From Botryotinia globosa (lineage: Eukaryota; Ascomycota; Leotiomycetes; Helotiales; Sclerotiniaceae), in contig RCSZ01000002.1 in NCBI GenBank assembly GCA_014898425.1, positions 2,232,001-2,296,000 on the forward strand: DNA of 64,000 nucleotides. The letters are read 5' to 3'. Numbering within the stretch: the first letter of the stretch is position 1; each line of letters begins with the position of its first letter. Positions 35,319 through 46,091 of the stretch are shown piece after piece. The position numbers and the translations under genes were made by a program. A model generated the notes under the pieces. It had not been told where the DNA came from. It was given only the letters and a program-made list of their open reading frames with translations, and made no database searches.

Positions 35319-37227
35319 CTAGTATTCATAAAATACATTTGGCCAGCTGTTGACTTTTTTCTCCAACGGTTCAACAACATTTGCATACACAGCTTGTGTA
35401 AAACTCAGATTATCCCAAGTCGCCTCTTCTTCGAAGGTACAAAACAAGCAGCATTTGATGACGTGTTCCAACGCGGGTTCTTGCTCACGTACCGCGTCGG
35501 CCCATTCTAGAGCAGCGAGATAGTTTGTGCTTGCATGCTCTTTCCCATCGACGAGGAAATCTTGCCAGATCGATTTCTCCTCGATACGTTGCCCGAAACA
35601 TAGTTCGAGTAATATGATGCCGAGGTCTTTAAGTGGTTTTTTGATGGCAGTGATTGGACTGCTCAAGTTCGTGGTTTGATCTAGAGGTATAGATTGGCAC
35701 TTTGTGGAGAAGAAGGAGCGGGGGAGATGTGGCTGGTCGAATAGAATTTTGTGGGTTTTCCAGTCGCATGGAAAGAAGATATGCCGCTTTTGCAGGTTGT
35801 CAGTAAGCCAAGGAACATTCTGAAGCTGCAGTAACGAAGAAGCTAGTATGTATCCAACTTTATATCGTGCATAGCGGCTGGGGGGAGCGAATTCATCAGG
35901 TTTTGAAAGAATAGTTTCAAGACTAACGAATTCATCACGATAGAAGGCCCGAGATGTAACATTATCGTCGCTATATCGAAATTCATGGCGCTCTGAATGA
36001 TCAGCCGGGAGGTACCCTAAGTAAAATTGTGGGTGCTATCAAAATTGTAGACAGTTTCGCACAGGTTATGTATCTTAATTTCGTTCAGCACGGCGGAAGA
36101 TGCCTGGATGGATGACGACGGTGAGTCTGAGGAACCAAATTTCTTTACTTGAGACACTCGTGTGTTAAGAGTAGATTTAGGCTTCGACTCAATATTTCGA
36201 TGCAGCTTTTGGCGAACATTTTCTGCTACTGAAAGTTGCTGAGGGCTGGCAGGTAGAATACTATCGAGTATGCTGCGGGCTTTTCTGGTGGTTTCGACTT
36301 TTCGCCACTTAGAAAATATGCCAGAAAGTTGTTCATCGGATGGGTAGAGAGCTTTCTTTAATATTTCTGGATATTTGAATGATAAATTGAAAATGATGGA
36401 GGAGTCCACACTTGTACGGTTCTGCAGCTGAATCGAAACCGCATGAGCTGATCCACATTCACAACTCCACCCTTCTTCGATGGCCTTATACAAACTCTGA
36501 GAGTGTTTTTTGATGTGCGAAAAGAAGACTGCCTCTGCAAAATCGTCTTTTTTCAATTCTATAGTCCGCACCTTCTTAACCGAGTCCAGAATTTCTTGAA
36601 GCTTTCGATCGTATTTCTCTAGCGCGACGAGAGCATTTGGGCCTCTGTTCGAAAAGCTATGCCGAATTCGTTTAACCTGGTATTCGAACCAGCTTAGTCT
36701 TTCTTCTGGCCAGTCAATCTATAGCCATTGTTAGCGTGGACGCCAAAAAGGTTCTAATGGTCTGGATTGAAGTACAAAAACCAAGAGCATCCATGTATTG
36801 AGAGTCATAAGCAGGGAGTAAGGAAAGTACGTCATCTTACCCTTCCATCTTTGGACGCCAACAGGCTGTTCACCTCTATAATGAGTGAATCTACTGTCTT
36901 GATCAAACCTTTGAAACCTTTGTAAGACTTGCCAAGACGCAAATGGAAGACCGTAATGAGCTCTTCGCGGTGCCAACCCTCGTAACTTCTGTGCTCAAGA
37001 AAGAGGTGGACCTCACCCTCAGGGACGTCCATGGAAAGTAGAAACCGGCTGAGCAGTGCGCTGAACAATTGCTTTTCAACATTGATAGCATTAATAAATT
37101 GCAGGAAACGTGTGCCGAATTGCCTCCATGTTGCCACACGCTCGAGATTGACATAAAAAAACTCCACCACTATGTAAAGAAAAGAGAAGCCGCCTAGAAC
37201 AACTCCTGCAATCTCAAATCCAGACAT
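35319..37227 (-). pseudogene. DUF7580-type protein with an apparent frameshift
   Basis: Fungal family of unknown function whose C-terminal half resembles a degenerate protein kinase. Exon 1 (36841-37227) encodes MSGFEIAGVVLGGFSFLYIV, the usual N-terminus; a 122-bp intron ends at 36719 and exon 2 continues IDWPEERLSWFEYQVKRIRH. The frame reads through NEIKIHNLCETV, then stops at 36017. The matching continuation is in another frame from about 36040: QFYLGYLPADHSERHEFRY, then LKDLGIILLELCFGQ and TQAVYANVVEPLEKKV, to the stop at 35319. No intron of plausible size bridges the two, so one base appears lost near 36040. It is either a recent pseudogene or a sequence error. It is divergent from the zinc-finger gene. 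Confidence 0.75.
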
Positions 37228-37945
37228 ATCGATGCTCTAGTTGGATAATTTTCCAAGATATTGTAAAATTCTCTAAACAATAAAGGTCTAAAACAAGAAA
37301 GAGGCCTTAAGTCTTTGATAATCAACGAAATGAGGTTGAATAATTGGATTTCCTAAAGCCTAGTAGTTTTATTGTTTATAATCTTGAAAGAGAGAAGAAA
37401 ATGAAAGAAAGAGAGGTTTAAAGAAGAAAGTGTTCTGATTTATATTTCAATTTTAAATCTGAGTAAATAGAATAAATTTGTTTATTATTAGCTTGATTCA
37501 AGTAAATTCAAGTAAATTCGAGCAAATTCAAACAAATTCAAGCAAATTCAAGCAAATTAAGCAAATTCAAACAAATTCAAACAAATATATTTTATGAATA
37601 TTCTAAGATTATTATAGATACCTAGGTATTATTATCATTACAAAGATAAATAGTCTAAATATTCCAAAACAAACTTCCCCTCTTATAAAACAATCCTTAA
37701 ACATACAATCAAGTGAAACATACAATCGAGTGAATTATTAGATCAGAAATTACTATATACGAGATATCAAATAAGAGATAATATTAAAGTGAAAATTGAC
37801 TTAGTGTGTTTTGCGATCGCTAGTTTATACAGTAGGTACATTGTACTTAAAGCCTTTTGAAATCCCCAATAATACAACTTTCTCATATTCTGGAATCATG
37901 TTTCAATATTTCATCATAAAGAATTTTCCAGAAATAAAGAGACCC
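37228..37945. promoter_or_regulatory. AT-rich divergent promoter with 10-bp repeats
   Basis: Shared upstream region of the DUF7580 gene (-) and the zinc-finger gene (+). It contains the tandem repeat at 37498-37586. No coding sequence. Confidence 0.45.
37498..37586 (+). repeat. Tandem 10-bp repeat (AAGCAAATTC-like)
   Basis: About nine imperfect units of TCAAGCAAAT with A/G and C/T variation (AAGTAAATTC, AAACAAATTC), one unit shortened. They lie midway between two divergent start codons. Confidence 0.85.
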
Positions 37946-39517
37946 ATGTCATGGCGGAGAACTGTTGAGAACAGTGACAAGAGTGTAATGCAAGCTCCGT
38001 TGCTTGACAAAAATGAAGAAATTTATTTTCGTTGTATGGATTGCAAGGCACGTTATGAATTTGTCATTCAAACACTTCTAGATCTCAACCTTTCCGACGC
38101 CAACAGTCAAGGATATGACCGCGACTCATATCTCCTTCTTATTCAGGATTCATTCACATGGTTTAAGACATGGGCTTCCAATGTTTCGACCTTTCAAGAT
38201 GATGTGTTAAGGAAGAAAATCGAATCTAGCCTCGACAACGATATTACAGCGATAAAACAGATGGTTATGAGCACCCTGGGAGATATCCAAACATCGCTCT
38301 ATGAAGGTATGTAAGCCCATTGCTAATATGAATCTGGCTAATGACCTCCAGCCTGGTTGATCATCACCAAAAAGGAAGCGAATGAATCATGGCCCGCGCG
38401 AGAATTCAGTGACCCCGACGATGAAGGAACCACTATAAAGTTTGAAGAAACCTCAGAAATACAAGAACTGTCGAAAACAATGGGAAACGCAAACACAATC
38501 TTATTCAAGGTTTCTAACCTTGTTCAAGTAATCTGGGATACAGACGACTATGACAAGGCGGCGAGCCTTTATAAATCTGAGTTCGATCCCAATGTTGATA
38601 TTTGTCTCGTAAGAGAACAATTAAGAGAACAATATGGATCTGCCAGTGGTGTTGATGATTGGTTGATTACCCGTCTTGGAAAAGCATTGACAAGACGACG
38701 TCAATATCTCAAATTTATTGAAACTTGCCCTAAGGAATTAATCAGGGATCGCAACAGTATTGCAGTCACCAAGGAAAAATCAGTTACAGCTGCTCTAACA
38801 AAGGAAAAAATTTCGATTGACAAATCTACAATGGAACAAGAGGATGAATCAGAGTTGGGTGACTCACAGGGTTCACAGGGCTCTGATAAGGCCACATCTG
38901 TTAGAGAAAATGCAGACAGGCTGAAGGTTCCATCTCATCCATTGACAGAATTTGAGAATGTTCCCATCCAGTTTGGTGTTCCATTCCAATGCCCATATTG
39001 TCGCGCGGAGCAGGTACCTAAGGATCGTGCTGCATGGAAGTATATATGCCCATCTCCCACTGTTATTTAATGCAATGATTGCTTACAAGGACATAGGGAA
39101 CATGTATTTAGAGATCTTAGACCATACATCTGTACGTTCAAAGAATGCGGATTGGATATGTTCTATAGTATAGATGGATGGTTTAAGCACGAAATGATCA
39201 CCCATCGTAGAGAGTGGGTGTGCGAAATGTGTCAGCATCCTCGGTTCTCATCTTCATCGGCCTACGAAGATCATTTAAGATCAGAGCATCAGATCACTGA
39301 CGAAGGATCGCAAATCAGAGCATTTGTGTTACAAGGTAATGAACCAGTGAATGATATTTCTTCTACGGCGTGTCCGCTCTGCGATAACTGGGAAAAGAGC
39401 ATCGGCGAAGCAACAAAGGACAAGTACATGAGACTCATGGCATTCAAAGAACATCTAGGAAAGCATATGGAGCAGTTGGCATTACTCTCCTTGCCCATAA
39501 AGGAGGGGAAAATGTAG
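37946..39517 (+). CDS. C2H2-type zinc-finger protein of a fungal-specific family
   Basis: Exons 37946-38306, 38352-39039 and 39097-39517 give 489 residues in frame. The N-terminal ~250 residues are helical with no named domain. A Ser/Glu-rich linker follows (EQEDESELGDSQGSQGS). The C-terminal part has the pattern seen in many fungal proteins: FQCPYCRAEQ, then WKEHVFRDLRPYICTFKECG, then HRREWVCEMC and AYEDHLRSEH, and finally CPLCDNW with FKEHLGKHMEQLALLSLP. These Cys/His pairs form about four atypical C2H2 fingers. The intron at 39040-39096 is needed to join WK to EHVFRDL. The start could also be 37898. Function unknown; it sits head-to-head with the DUF7580 gene. Confidence 0.8.
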
Positions 39518-40670
39518 TACGGTAGCTCAAGTGAAGGGGAGCCTCATGAATATGCATGAAACTTACTGTACGCCCTGATCGCTCTTCCATCGATGGCCTC
39601 ACCTACGCCAAATTCTGCGATTCTCGTAGACAGTAAGACATCCGCAATCACCATGCACCAAAAGTTCTGCTGGACTGTTAAAATACCAGGATTGCATGAT
39701 TCTCAGAAATAGGATAGTCTTAGTCAAAGATCAATACATACAATTGCAAATTACTTCAATCTTCTGGAAAGTTATACTTCTACTATAGTGCATATATAAG
39801 GCTAGCGGTACTTCGTCCCAAAACTAATGCAAGCTAGATGTTGAGAAATCTATTGAAACTCAGTAGCAAGTGTGAAATAAAGCTTCAGCCCGGGTAATCC
39901 AGTAAATGACATCATGATGATATTCGTGTAGGGAGAAATGGAAACTAAGTTATGAGGCGAGGAAGCAAGAGCCAGAGTAGGCAACAAAAGGACTCACAGT
40001 GGTCATTGAGGATCGCTTTGTAAGAAATTATACTCGAGCGTGCGCTTTGTGACTACAAAATTGATGTTCATGAGAATTCTCATAGTGATCGGTGGATGGA
40101 GTCAAAAACAGTGCAGGGGTATTTTTCAAGTAATTGCTGACGGAACGCACCAACTTCCGGCCATTTGGAGATTGTGGAAGACCTCGAGTAGACTACGCAT
40201 GAGTGATTACTTGAGAACGATTCCGCTCAGAGCTTGTTCCCAGTATGAAAGAGATGGGAGCTTCTATGAGAAGTATAAAAGTCAAACTTTACGATACTAT
40301 ACTCAGTGGCCCTGGTCAGGATCTTGGATATTGCAGGACGCACTAGAATACAGGACTGTAGCAAACAGAGATATTACCGTGAATCTTGCTGCTCTGGTCA
40401 TTGCGGAGGAGAATTCATATTTGACATGAGCCCAATATGTCGATAGAGTAGCTATCGGGTTGAAAACATTATGAGTATTAGTCTTCTCCTAAAACTTGCG
40501 ACTGAAATGAATTATTGGATGTGAAAGGGTACCAGCTACCGAATTCGATGTATTATCGTGTAGAGTAAAATGAGAATATTCTGACAATGTATTTTTGCGA
40601 GCAGAGAAAAATTGTGGTTGCTTATCTCTGTTTGTATTAAGAATTTTTCTAAATTCAGAATCCCTCAACT
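39518..40670. other. Intergenic, no gene supported
   Basis: A 129-codon plus-strand frame at 40040-40429 begins at an ATG but has no recognisable domain, signal or splice context. Nothing else is seen. Confidence 0.4.
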
Positions 40671-41121
40671 TCAATCCCTTTTCCTGTGCTTCCCATCTCG
40701 AGACTCCCAAATCAAGCTCCCAGCAAGCACACCTGCACATAACCCCTCAAAAACCGCGACTTTCCTCCACGGTCCAGCGTCAACCCAAAAAATTCCAACA
40801 GCAATCGTCCGTCCAACAACTGACAACCACATGGCAAGCTTGTCTCCTCTCTTAGCAGCGACGATGTAGAGCGAGCTATTATGTATAGCTATGATCAGCG
40901 TAGCACTAGAATTTCGAGATTCAAAATTAACTAAGAGGGCTTCAGTATTCTTACCCTATTGAAAGACATGATAGAGCTAAAACATGAATAGCGTGTTTCG
41001 AGTCCGTCTGCAACATTTCGGCATTTTTCCTTGCAACTGTAGAAGATAAAAGAGGAGCAGCTCCATTCAGGAAATTGAAACAGCCCTGAACCGCAAAAAT
41101 TATTGATGATAGAGGAGGCAT
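40671..41121 (-). CDS. Small multi-pass membrane protein, unknown function
   Basis: Two exons, 40955-41121 and 40671-40875, with a 79-bp GT...AG intron, give 123 residues in frame. The protein has about four hydrophobic segments: SSIIFAVQGCFNFLNGAAPL, IHVLALSCLSIGSLYIVAA, LAMWLSVVGRTIAVGIFWV and VAVFEGLCAGVLAGSLIW. The motif VGRTIAVGIFWVDAGPWRKV resembles small fungal and bacterial four-helix membrane proteins that I cannot name with certainty. The ATG at 41121 is preferred; an upstream in-frame ATG at 41196 adds 25 polar residues. This gene is only visible once the intron is recognised. Confidence 0.68.
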
Positions 41122-41726
41122 TTTTGAAGCTTTGATTTCTGCAAATAAATCATTCGGGTAACATTGCGATTTATATATTCCTGGAGTATAGCACAATGGT
41201 TTCCAAAGCGATAACTCGTGATCTTTCAGTGCAAATAAGATAATACCCGTGGTGGGAAATACGCCGAGAATGACTGCGGGGTTTGGATCTCAAGCCAGAG
41301 ATTGAAGTTGTGGTACGATGAATTGAATTTCGTAGCCTATCGGGAGGCATGGTGGCTTAATGTTTTCCGTGGGTCGAATCCTTCCATATTTTTCGCAGGT
41401 TAACTTCCTGAATTTAATAGATTCAAATCTGCCCGTATCGTGCCATTCTCTCCTTGGAATTGCTGCGAAGAATCCTCGAACTCGGGTATTTCCCGATCTA
41501 CCTAGTTTGCATATTGAATTGTATTTTTGGCTGATAAATCCCAGAAGAGATGCTATTAATTCAGCCATCCTGTTCCCCATATTTTTATTTTGACGATGAA
41601 GCTAGGCTGGAAGTGGCTTAGGGCCTAAACTCGGCTAGAAGACCCCTGAAAGTGGGGTTACCTAAGGAAGCAAAAGTCGATAAATTCTTCAAGCGCGAGG
41701 ACACTCAGCAAGTGGAAGATACGGGA
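41122..41726. other. Intergenic, no gene seen
   Basis: Between the small membrane gene (-) and the MFS pseudogene (+). The MFS frame is open back to about 41652 but without an ATG. Confidence 0.4.
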
Positions 41727-43516
41727 ATGTATGCCGGGTTTTCAAGTGTGGTCTTGATCTCAATTGTATTGTGCTTGGCAAATTTTTGCGTAGCAGTAGA
41801 TAACACGATAACTTCGACCGCTGTCGCTCAAGATTTCCACAGTATTGACGATGTGGGTTGGTATGCAGTGTGAGTATCTTTGTAACCAGCTTTTCTTGAA
41901 GCGATAGTTGGAAGCGTTGTATGTGCTACTTCGCCAGCTCCTCATGTTTTCATCCTTGGAAGGGCGCTGGCAAGATCTACACACTCTTCTCTAGTAAATT
42001 TGTCTTTCTAGCATCACTGCTAATATTCGAGATTGGAAGCGTTGTATGTGCTACTTCGCCAGCTTCTCATGTTTTCATCCTTGGACGGGTGTTGGCAAGC
42101 CTTGCATCTGCTAGAATACAAGCAGGCACTACCCTCATCCTCGCCGAATGTGTTCCGCTACGCCAGCGATCGACATGGAACAGCATTATTGGAAGTATCT
42201 TCGCAGTTGGGAGCGTAGCTGGACCTTTATTAGTATTTAAATATTTCTTATCCTTCAATTATTTGTCGCTGTGATTGACACTAGAGTAGGGAGGGGCTTT
42301 CTCAGACTCCACGACATGGCGTTGGTGTTTTTACATCAATCTACCGATTGGTGGCGCCGTAATGATTTTCATCCCATTATTTTATGACGGTAGTCGTGGC
42401 CGCAAGAATACTCCCAATTCAACACGATTTAGTAGCCAAGTCGCGAGATTCAACTTGGCTGGTACTTTCACCTTCATGTCAGCAACGATTTCTCTTCTCT
42501 TGGCACCATCATGGGGTGGAACCACTTATGCATGGGGAAGTGCACGCATTGTAGCCCTACTAACCCTCGCCGGCTTCATATTCTGCTCGTTCTACGGTAT
42601 CGAATACTGGATGAAAGATAGTGCCATTATTCCTTTACGTTTACTACGCCGACGAAGCATAATTGCAGCGATACGGTCTGGCCTCTGTCTTGGAGGAGTG
42701 TTTTTTGTATGCAGTTCCACAATACGCCTAAAATTTCATCTAGCTGACTTAGGTACTATTGTTATTTTAGGTTCATGTTTTCTACATACGTGGGTGTTGA
42801 AAATTGTTTAATGATGACCAATAATGATCCAGCTATAGCGCTATGGTTTCAAATAGTGGATGTTGTCTCTGTCATCAAGTCTTTCATTCTGTTCATTCCA
42901 TTCATGATCAGTGTCGTCGGCGGATTTATGTTTGCTGGCTTTGGAGCTGCTGCAACTGGATATTATACGCCGTTCGTCTACGCTGGCTCAATTTTCATGT
43001 CGATAGGTACTAGTCTTCTAATGACTGTTCGGCCTCAGTACACCTAAATGGGTTGGATTTCAGATACTTATCGGAGCTGAAATCGGCCTAGGAGAAGAGC
43101 AAGGACTGTACATGGTGCAGACGACGCTCCCGGAAATTGATGTCGCAACTGGTCTCGGTATTATCTTGTTCGCGCAGAATTTCGGCGGAGCACTTTTCGT
43201 GTCAGTTGCACAGGCGATTTTCCTGGAAAATATTAGCCAGGCACTGAAAACGCTGGCTCCAAACCTGGATCCTCGCTCTGTTCTGGACGGCGCAATGACG
43301 GCTTTTCCTGGCGATTCTTCTACTTAGATGTCAGCAGCATTACAAGCAGTTTATGGTGTTGCGACTAAAGAAGTTCTGCGCGTTGGACTTCTACTTGCAG
43401 CGATATCGATTGTGGGAGCCCTGATGTACGATTGGAAAAGTTTAAAGACTAGCAAAAATGATGGGAGCGGTCAACGTAATGGTGATATTAATATGAAGCA
43501 CGTCGCAGGCGTTTGA
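41727..43516 (+). pseudogene. MFS drug:H+ antiporter-2 (14-TM) efflux pump pseudogene
   Basis: Remnant of a DHA2-type exporter. Recognisable parts, in order: ANFCVAVDNTITSTAVAQDF with DDVGWYAV (TM1), YTLFSSKFVFLASLLIFEIG, an intron after GPLL joined to GGAFSDSTTWRWCFYINLPI (motif of the family), WFQIVDVVSVIKS, GYYTPFVYAGSIFMSIGTSL and FQILIGAEIGLG. Lesions: TM2 is replaced by a 67-bp duplicate of downstream sequence (41908-41974 against 42033-42099); the segment around 42703-42800 is scrambled; a frameshift occurs at about 43045; an in-frame TAG lies at 43325-43327. Intact homologues are plasma-membrane pumps of toxins or metabolites. The last segment (LQAVYGVATKEVLRVGLLLA) is well preserved, so decay is fairly recent. 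Confidence 0.87.
41908..41974 (+). repeat. 67-bp direct repeat, copy A (copy B at 42033-42099)
   Basis: The segment starting TTGGAAGCGTTGTATGTGCT recurs 125 bp downstream with four mismatches, three of them C in copy A and T in copy B. Copy B lies in the correct MFS reading context; copy A displaces the expected TM2 coding sequence. Confidence 0.88.
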
Positions 43517-43769
43517 ATAAACTGTAGAATGGATGAGTGAGCAATGTGGACACTGTACTACCAGTTTCTGAAGTGATCGGAGGCATGCCGAGAAGTGAGT
43601 CAAAGGAACTTGCATTTGAACAGTACCATATTTCGAAATTATGCACAAATTTTTATTATAATACCTTGACAATAAGAAAAGACCTGAGAAGATGTATATC
43701 TATTTCGATTGTCATGATAAATATCATAATATAGCTAGATGGGGCTAATGAAAAAAACGAAAGTCGGTA

Positions 43770-45015
43770 GTGTGGCTGAGAAGAATGGAATTCTTCTCGA
43801 TTACAATTGCTACTCATCTTCTCACGACGAACTTGAACGCTGCTGCAACTACTGTCTATGTGCTTTTGTTGAACTTCAAAGCCATAAAAGTTGTGTTTAA
43901 TTTAGCGCACTGGGCAAGCATCCAAAGAATAGGCCAATATATTGCCATCTCCGAGACAGTGGAATTAGATCCTCATTACACGCAGATGCTTTTGCACAAG
44001 GAGGTGCATTATTGGTGGTACATGCTAATTGGGCTTATATCGGTAGTAATTGGGCTCTCCCTCACTTGAATCCTCCGATCAACCTTGCCCTAGTGGGGTT
44101 TCTGCATTGCCTGCGCTTTGTCTTTTCTCTATATACTATTCTTAGGGGCTATAACCTGATTAATTGGATTCGAACTACCCATTGCTAGTGCAATTCAATT
44201 CACTGGATTGGTGGCTACCTTCATGTAGGAAACCTGTTGTCAACATGTAAATCATGCTTCTTAGAGCCAACTCCAAGTACCAAGCAGTCTTTCTAATTCC
44301 AAACTCAAAGTTGGTCCAGCATGGTATGTTAAATCCTAAGTGTACTTCCTTGGTTCAAATTATAGGCACTATCTTTGGCTTCTTTATCAATTACATCTTG
44401 ATGAGTGCTATAACGACCAATCAACGTGAGATGCTACTCTCAAATCAAGGTACTAATGTTTCATCTGGCCAACTCATACTGTCGTTCAGCTCGGATGTGA
44501 GTCTTTCTCTTTCTTGAAATTATTGGAGGACTATAACATTTTACTCCTAGTCTATTGCATTTGACGCATTCTCGAGAAATATGTTCGGGATTGGCCAATA
44601 GTAAGAGTAAATTATCCTCGCGCTGCCATTCGGTCTACTTGTTCCTCTACACTTCTACCTCTTGCATCAACGGGACGGTGGCCCACCATTGGTTTTGACT
44701 ATATCATTGCGCAAATTATTTGCTAGTATCTCGGCTACATCGCCGCTAGTGTCTTTCACCGTCGACTTGTTTTCCAAATTTGCATCAAACAACGATATAC
44801 ATGATGGTTTCTGAAGTATAAATATCTACTTGCGGCAGCTATCAGTGGAGGAATGGAGCTGTTGGTTTTTATCACGAAGTTTTTTGTAGAGGGTGCTACT
44901 GGAAAAAGGATCTCATTTTATCCATTTTGGGGAACAATTACCAAAATTGAAACTTTGACTACTGTTCGACACAAACTTGGTTTTGATCAAAGAGAGACAG
45001 GTGGGAATTGTTGAG
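43770..45015 (+). pseudogene. Oligopeptide transporter (OPT family) relic
   Basis: Several collinear fragments match OPT carriers: DPHYTQMLLHKEVHYWWYML (the PHY..M..YKEVP.WWY motif), GTIFGFFINYILMSAITTNQ, NQGTNVSSGQLILSF, GKRISFYPFWG near the end, and KYKYLLAAAISGGMELLVFI. They are separated by stops and frame changes, the N-terminal half is missing, and no start is present. Intact OPT proteins import small peptides or glutathione. Together with the neighbouring MFS relic this marks a gene graveyard. Confidence 0.68.
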
Positions 45016-46091
45016 TTTAGATGCAGCAGAATTCTTTTTTGGGATTTTATATCCCCTAGACTGTCACCTTCGCTTAACAGGAATCTAATTGACCAATCAA
45101 GTCGTCAGGATCTTAAGAGAACCCATTTTTTTCGAAAATATCTTTTTTTCCAAAGAATGCAATATAGTATTGTATAGAAATCTTTAGAAATCTTTTTAGG
45201 AATATAAAATATATAAAATCATATTTATCTTTATCTTTTATATATTTCTAATAAATCTTAATTTTAAATTTAATATAAATCGATATATATATTAATATAA
45301 ACAAATCTCATTTATTATAATAGAGTATTATTATTAATGGTTACCGCTGTACGCAGGCCACATTCGGCGCTATGGAGTGAAAGTCTAGGGGGTATTGAAT
45401 AGTCATAGTTTCCTCACCACACAAAAGTATTCCAGGGCTTTATGACTACACAATTTGAATTGCAACAATTGATACCGGTAAAGGACGATCTAAGGGGAAA
45501 GAAAATCGTGCGGCACGGGTAATATGTGAGGCAAGCTTTACCTTTGAGCTTTTTCGATTGTTTTCAGACATTGTCTTCTTTGAAAAATATCCGATCAGTG
45601 ACACGGACTTTATCGGCACTTATGTCCCCTACAACACAGCCCTATAAAGGGATGTTTACCCCTATGACGATCTAGATTTTTCCGCTGGAGGGCGTCTATA
45701 AGCTTTAGATCCTGTCGTATCAGTATTCGCTTCAGGCATTTCGCATCAGGCACGAAATATGCCCCCACACGAAGAAGTCCGCATAGCAGATTCCAAACTC
45801 TATTCCAATCTGAGGCTTTCTTCGTGAAAATCATCATAATCATGTGCGTTTGAGTAGGAATGTGTCTAGCATAGCCATGCTTGCGATCAAGTATGCGGCT
45901 ATCACAACCTCTTTAAAGTTTTGCTGCATCTCTGGAAGTTATATCGGGGTTTCTAGTTTTAATCCTTGCATATAGGGCAAGTGGGGGATTTTCTCGCGTC
46001 TTCATATATTCTCAGAGGAGAATGCTGATTTCGATTTTCTTGCTCGCATGTATTATCTTATTTCAATAGCAGAATCACGAAATAAAAGGAA
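45016..46091. other. Intergenic, AT-rich patch
   Basis: Contains a strongly AT-rich stretch at about 45165-45340, resembling the composition of the transposon interiors elsewhere in the window, but no TIRs were found. No gene. Confidence 0.4.

Noticed and set aside
37498..37586. CRISPR-like array
   Set aside because: Units are contiguous 10-mers without spacers in a eukaryotic promoter; it is a simple tandem repeat.
40040..40429. 129-codon plus-strand open frame
   Set aside because: No domain, signal peptide or supporting splice sites; composition is not clearly protein-like and it lies in an intergenic stretch.
45165..45340. Third copy of the 15-kb TIR element
   Set aside because: AT-rich composition matches, but no CCGAGGCC-type termini or TA-flanked inverted ends were found.
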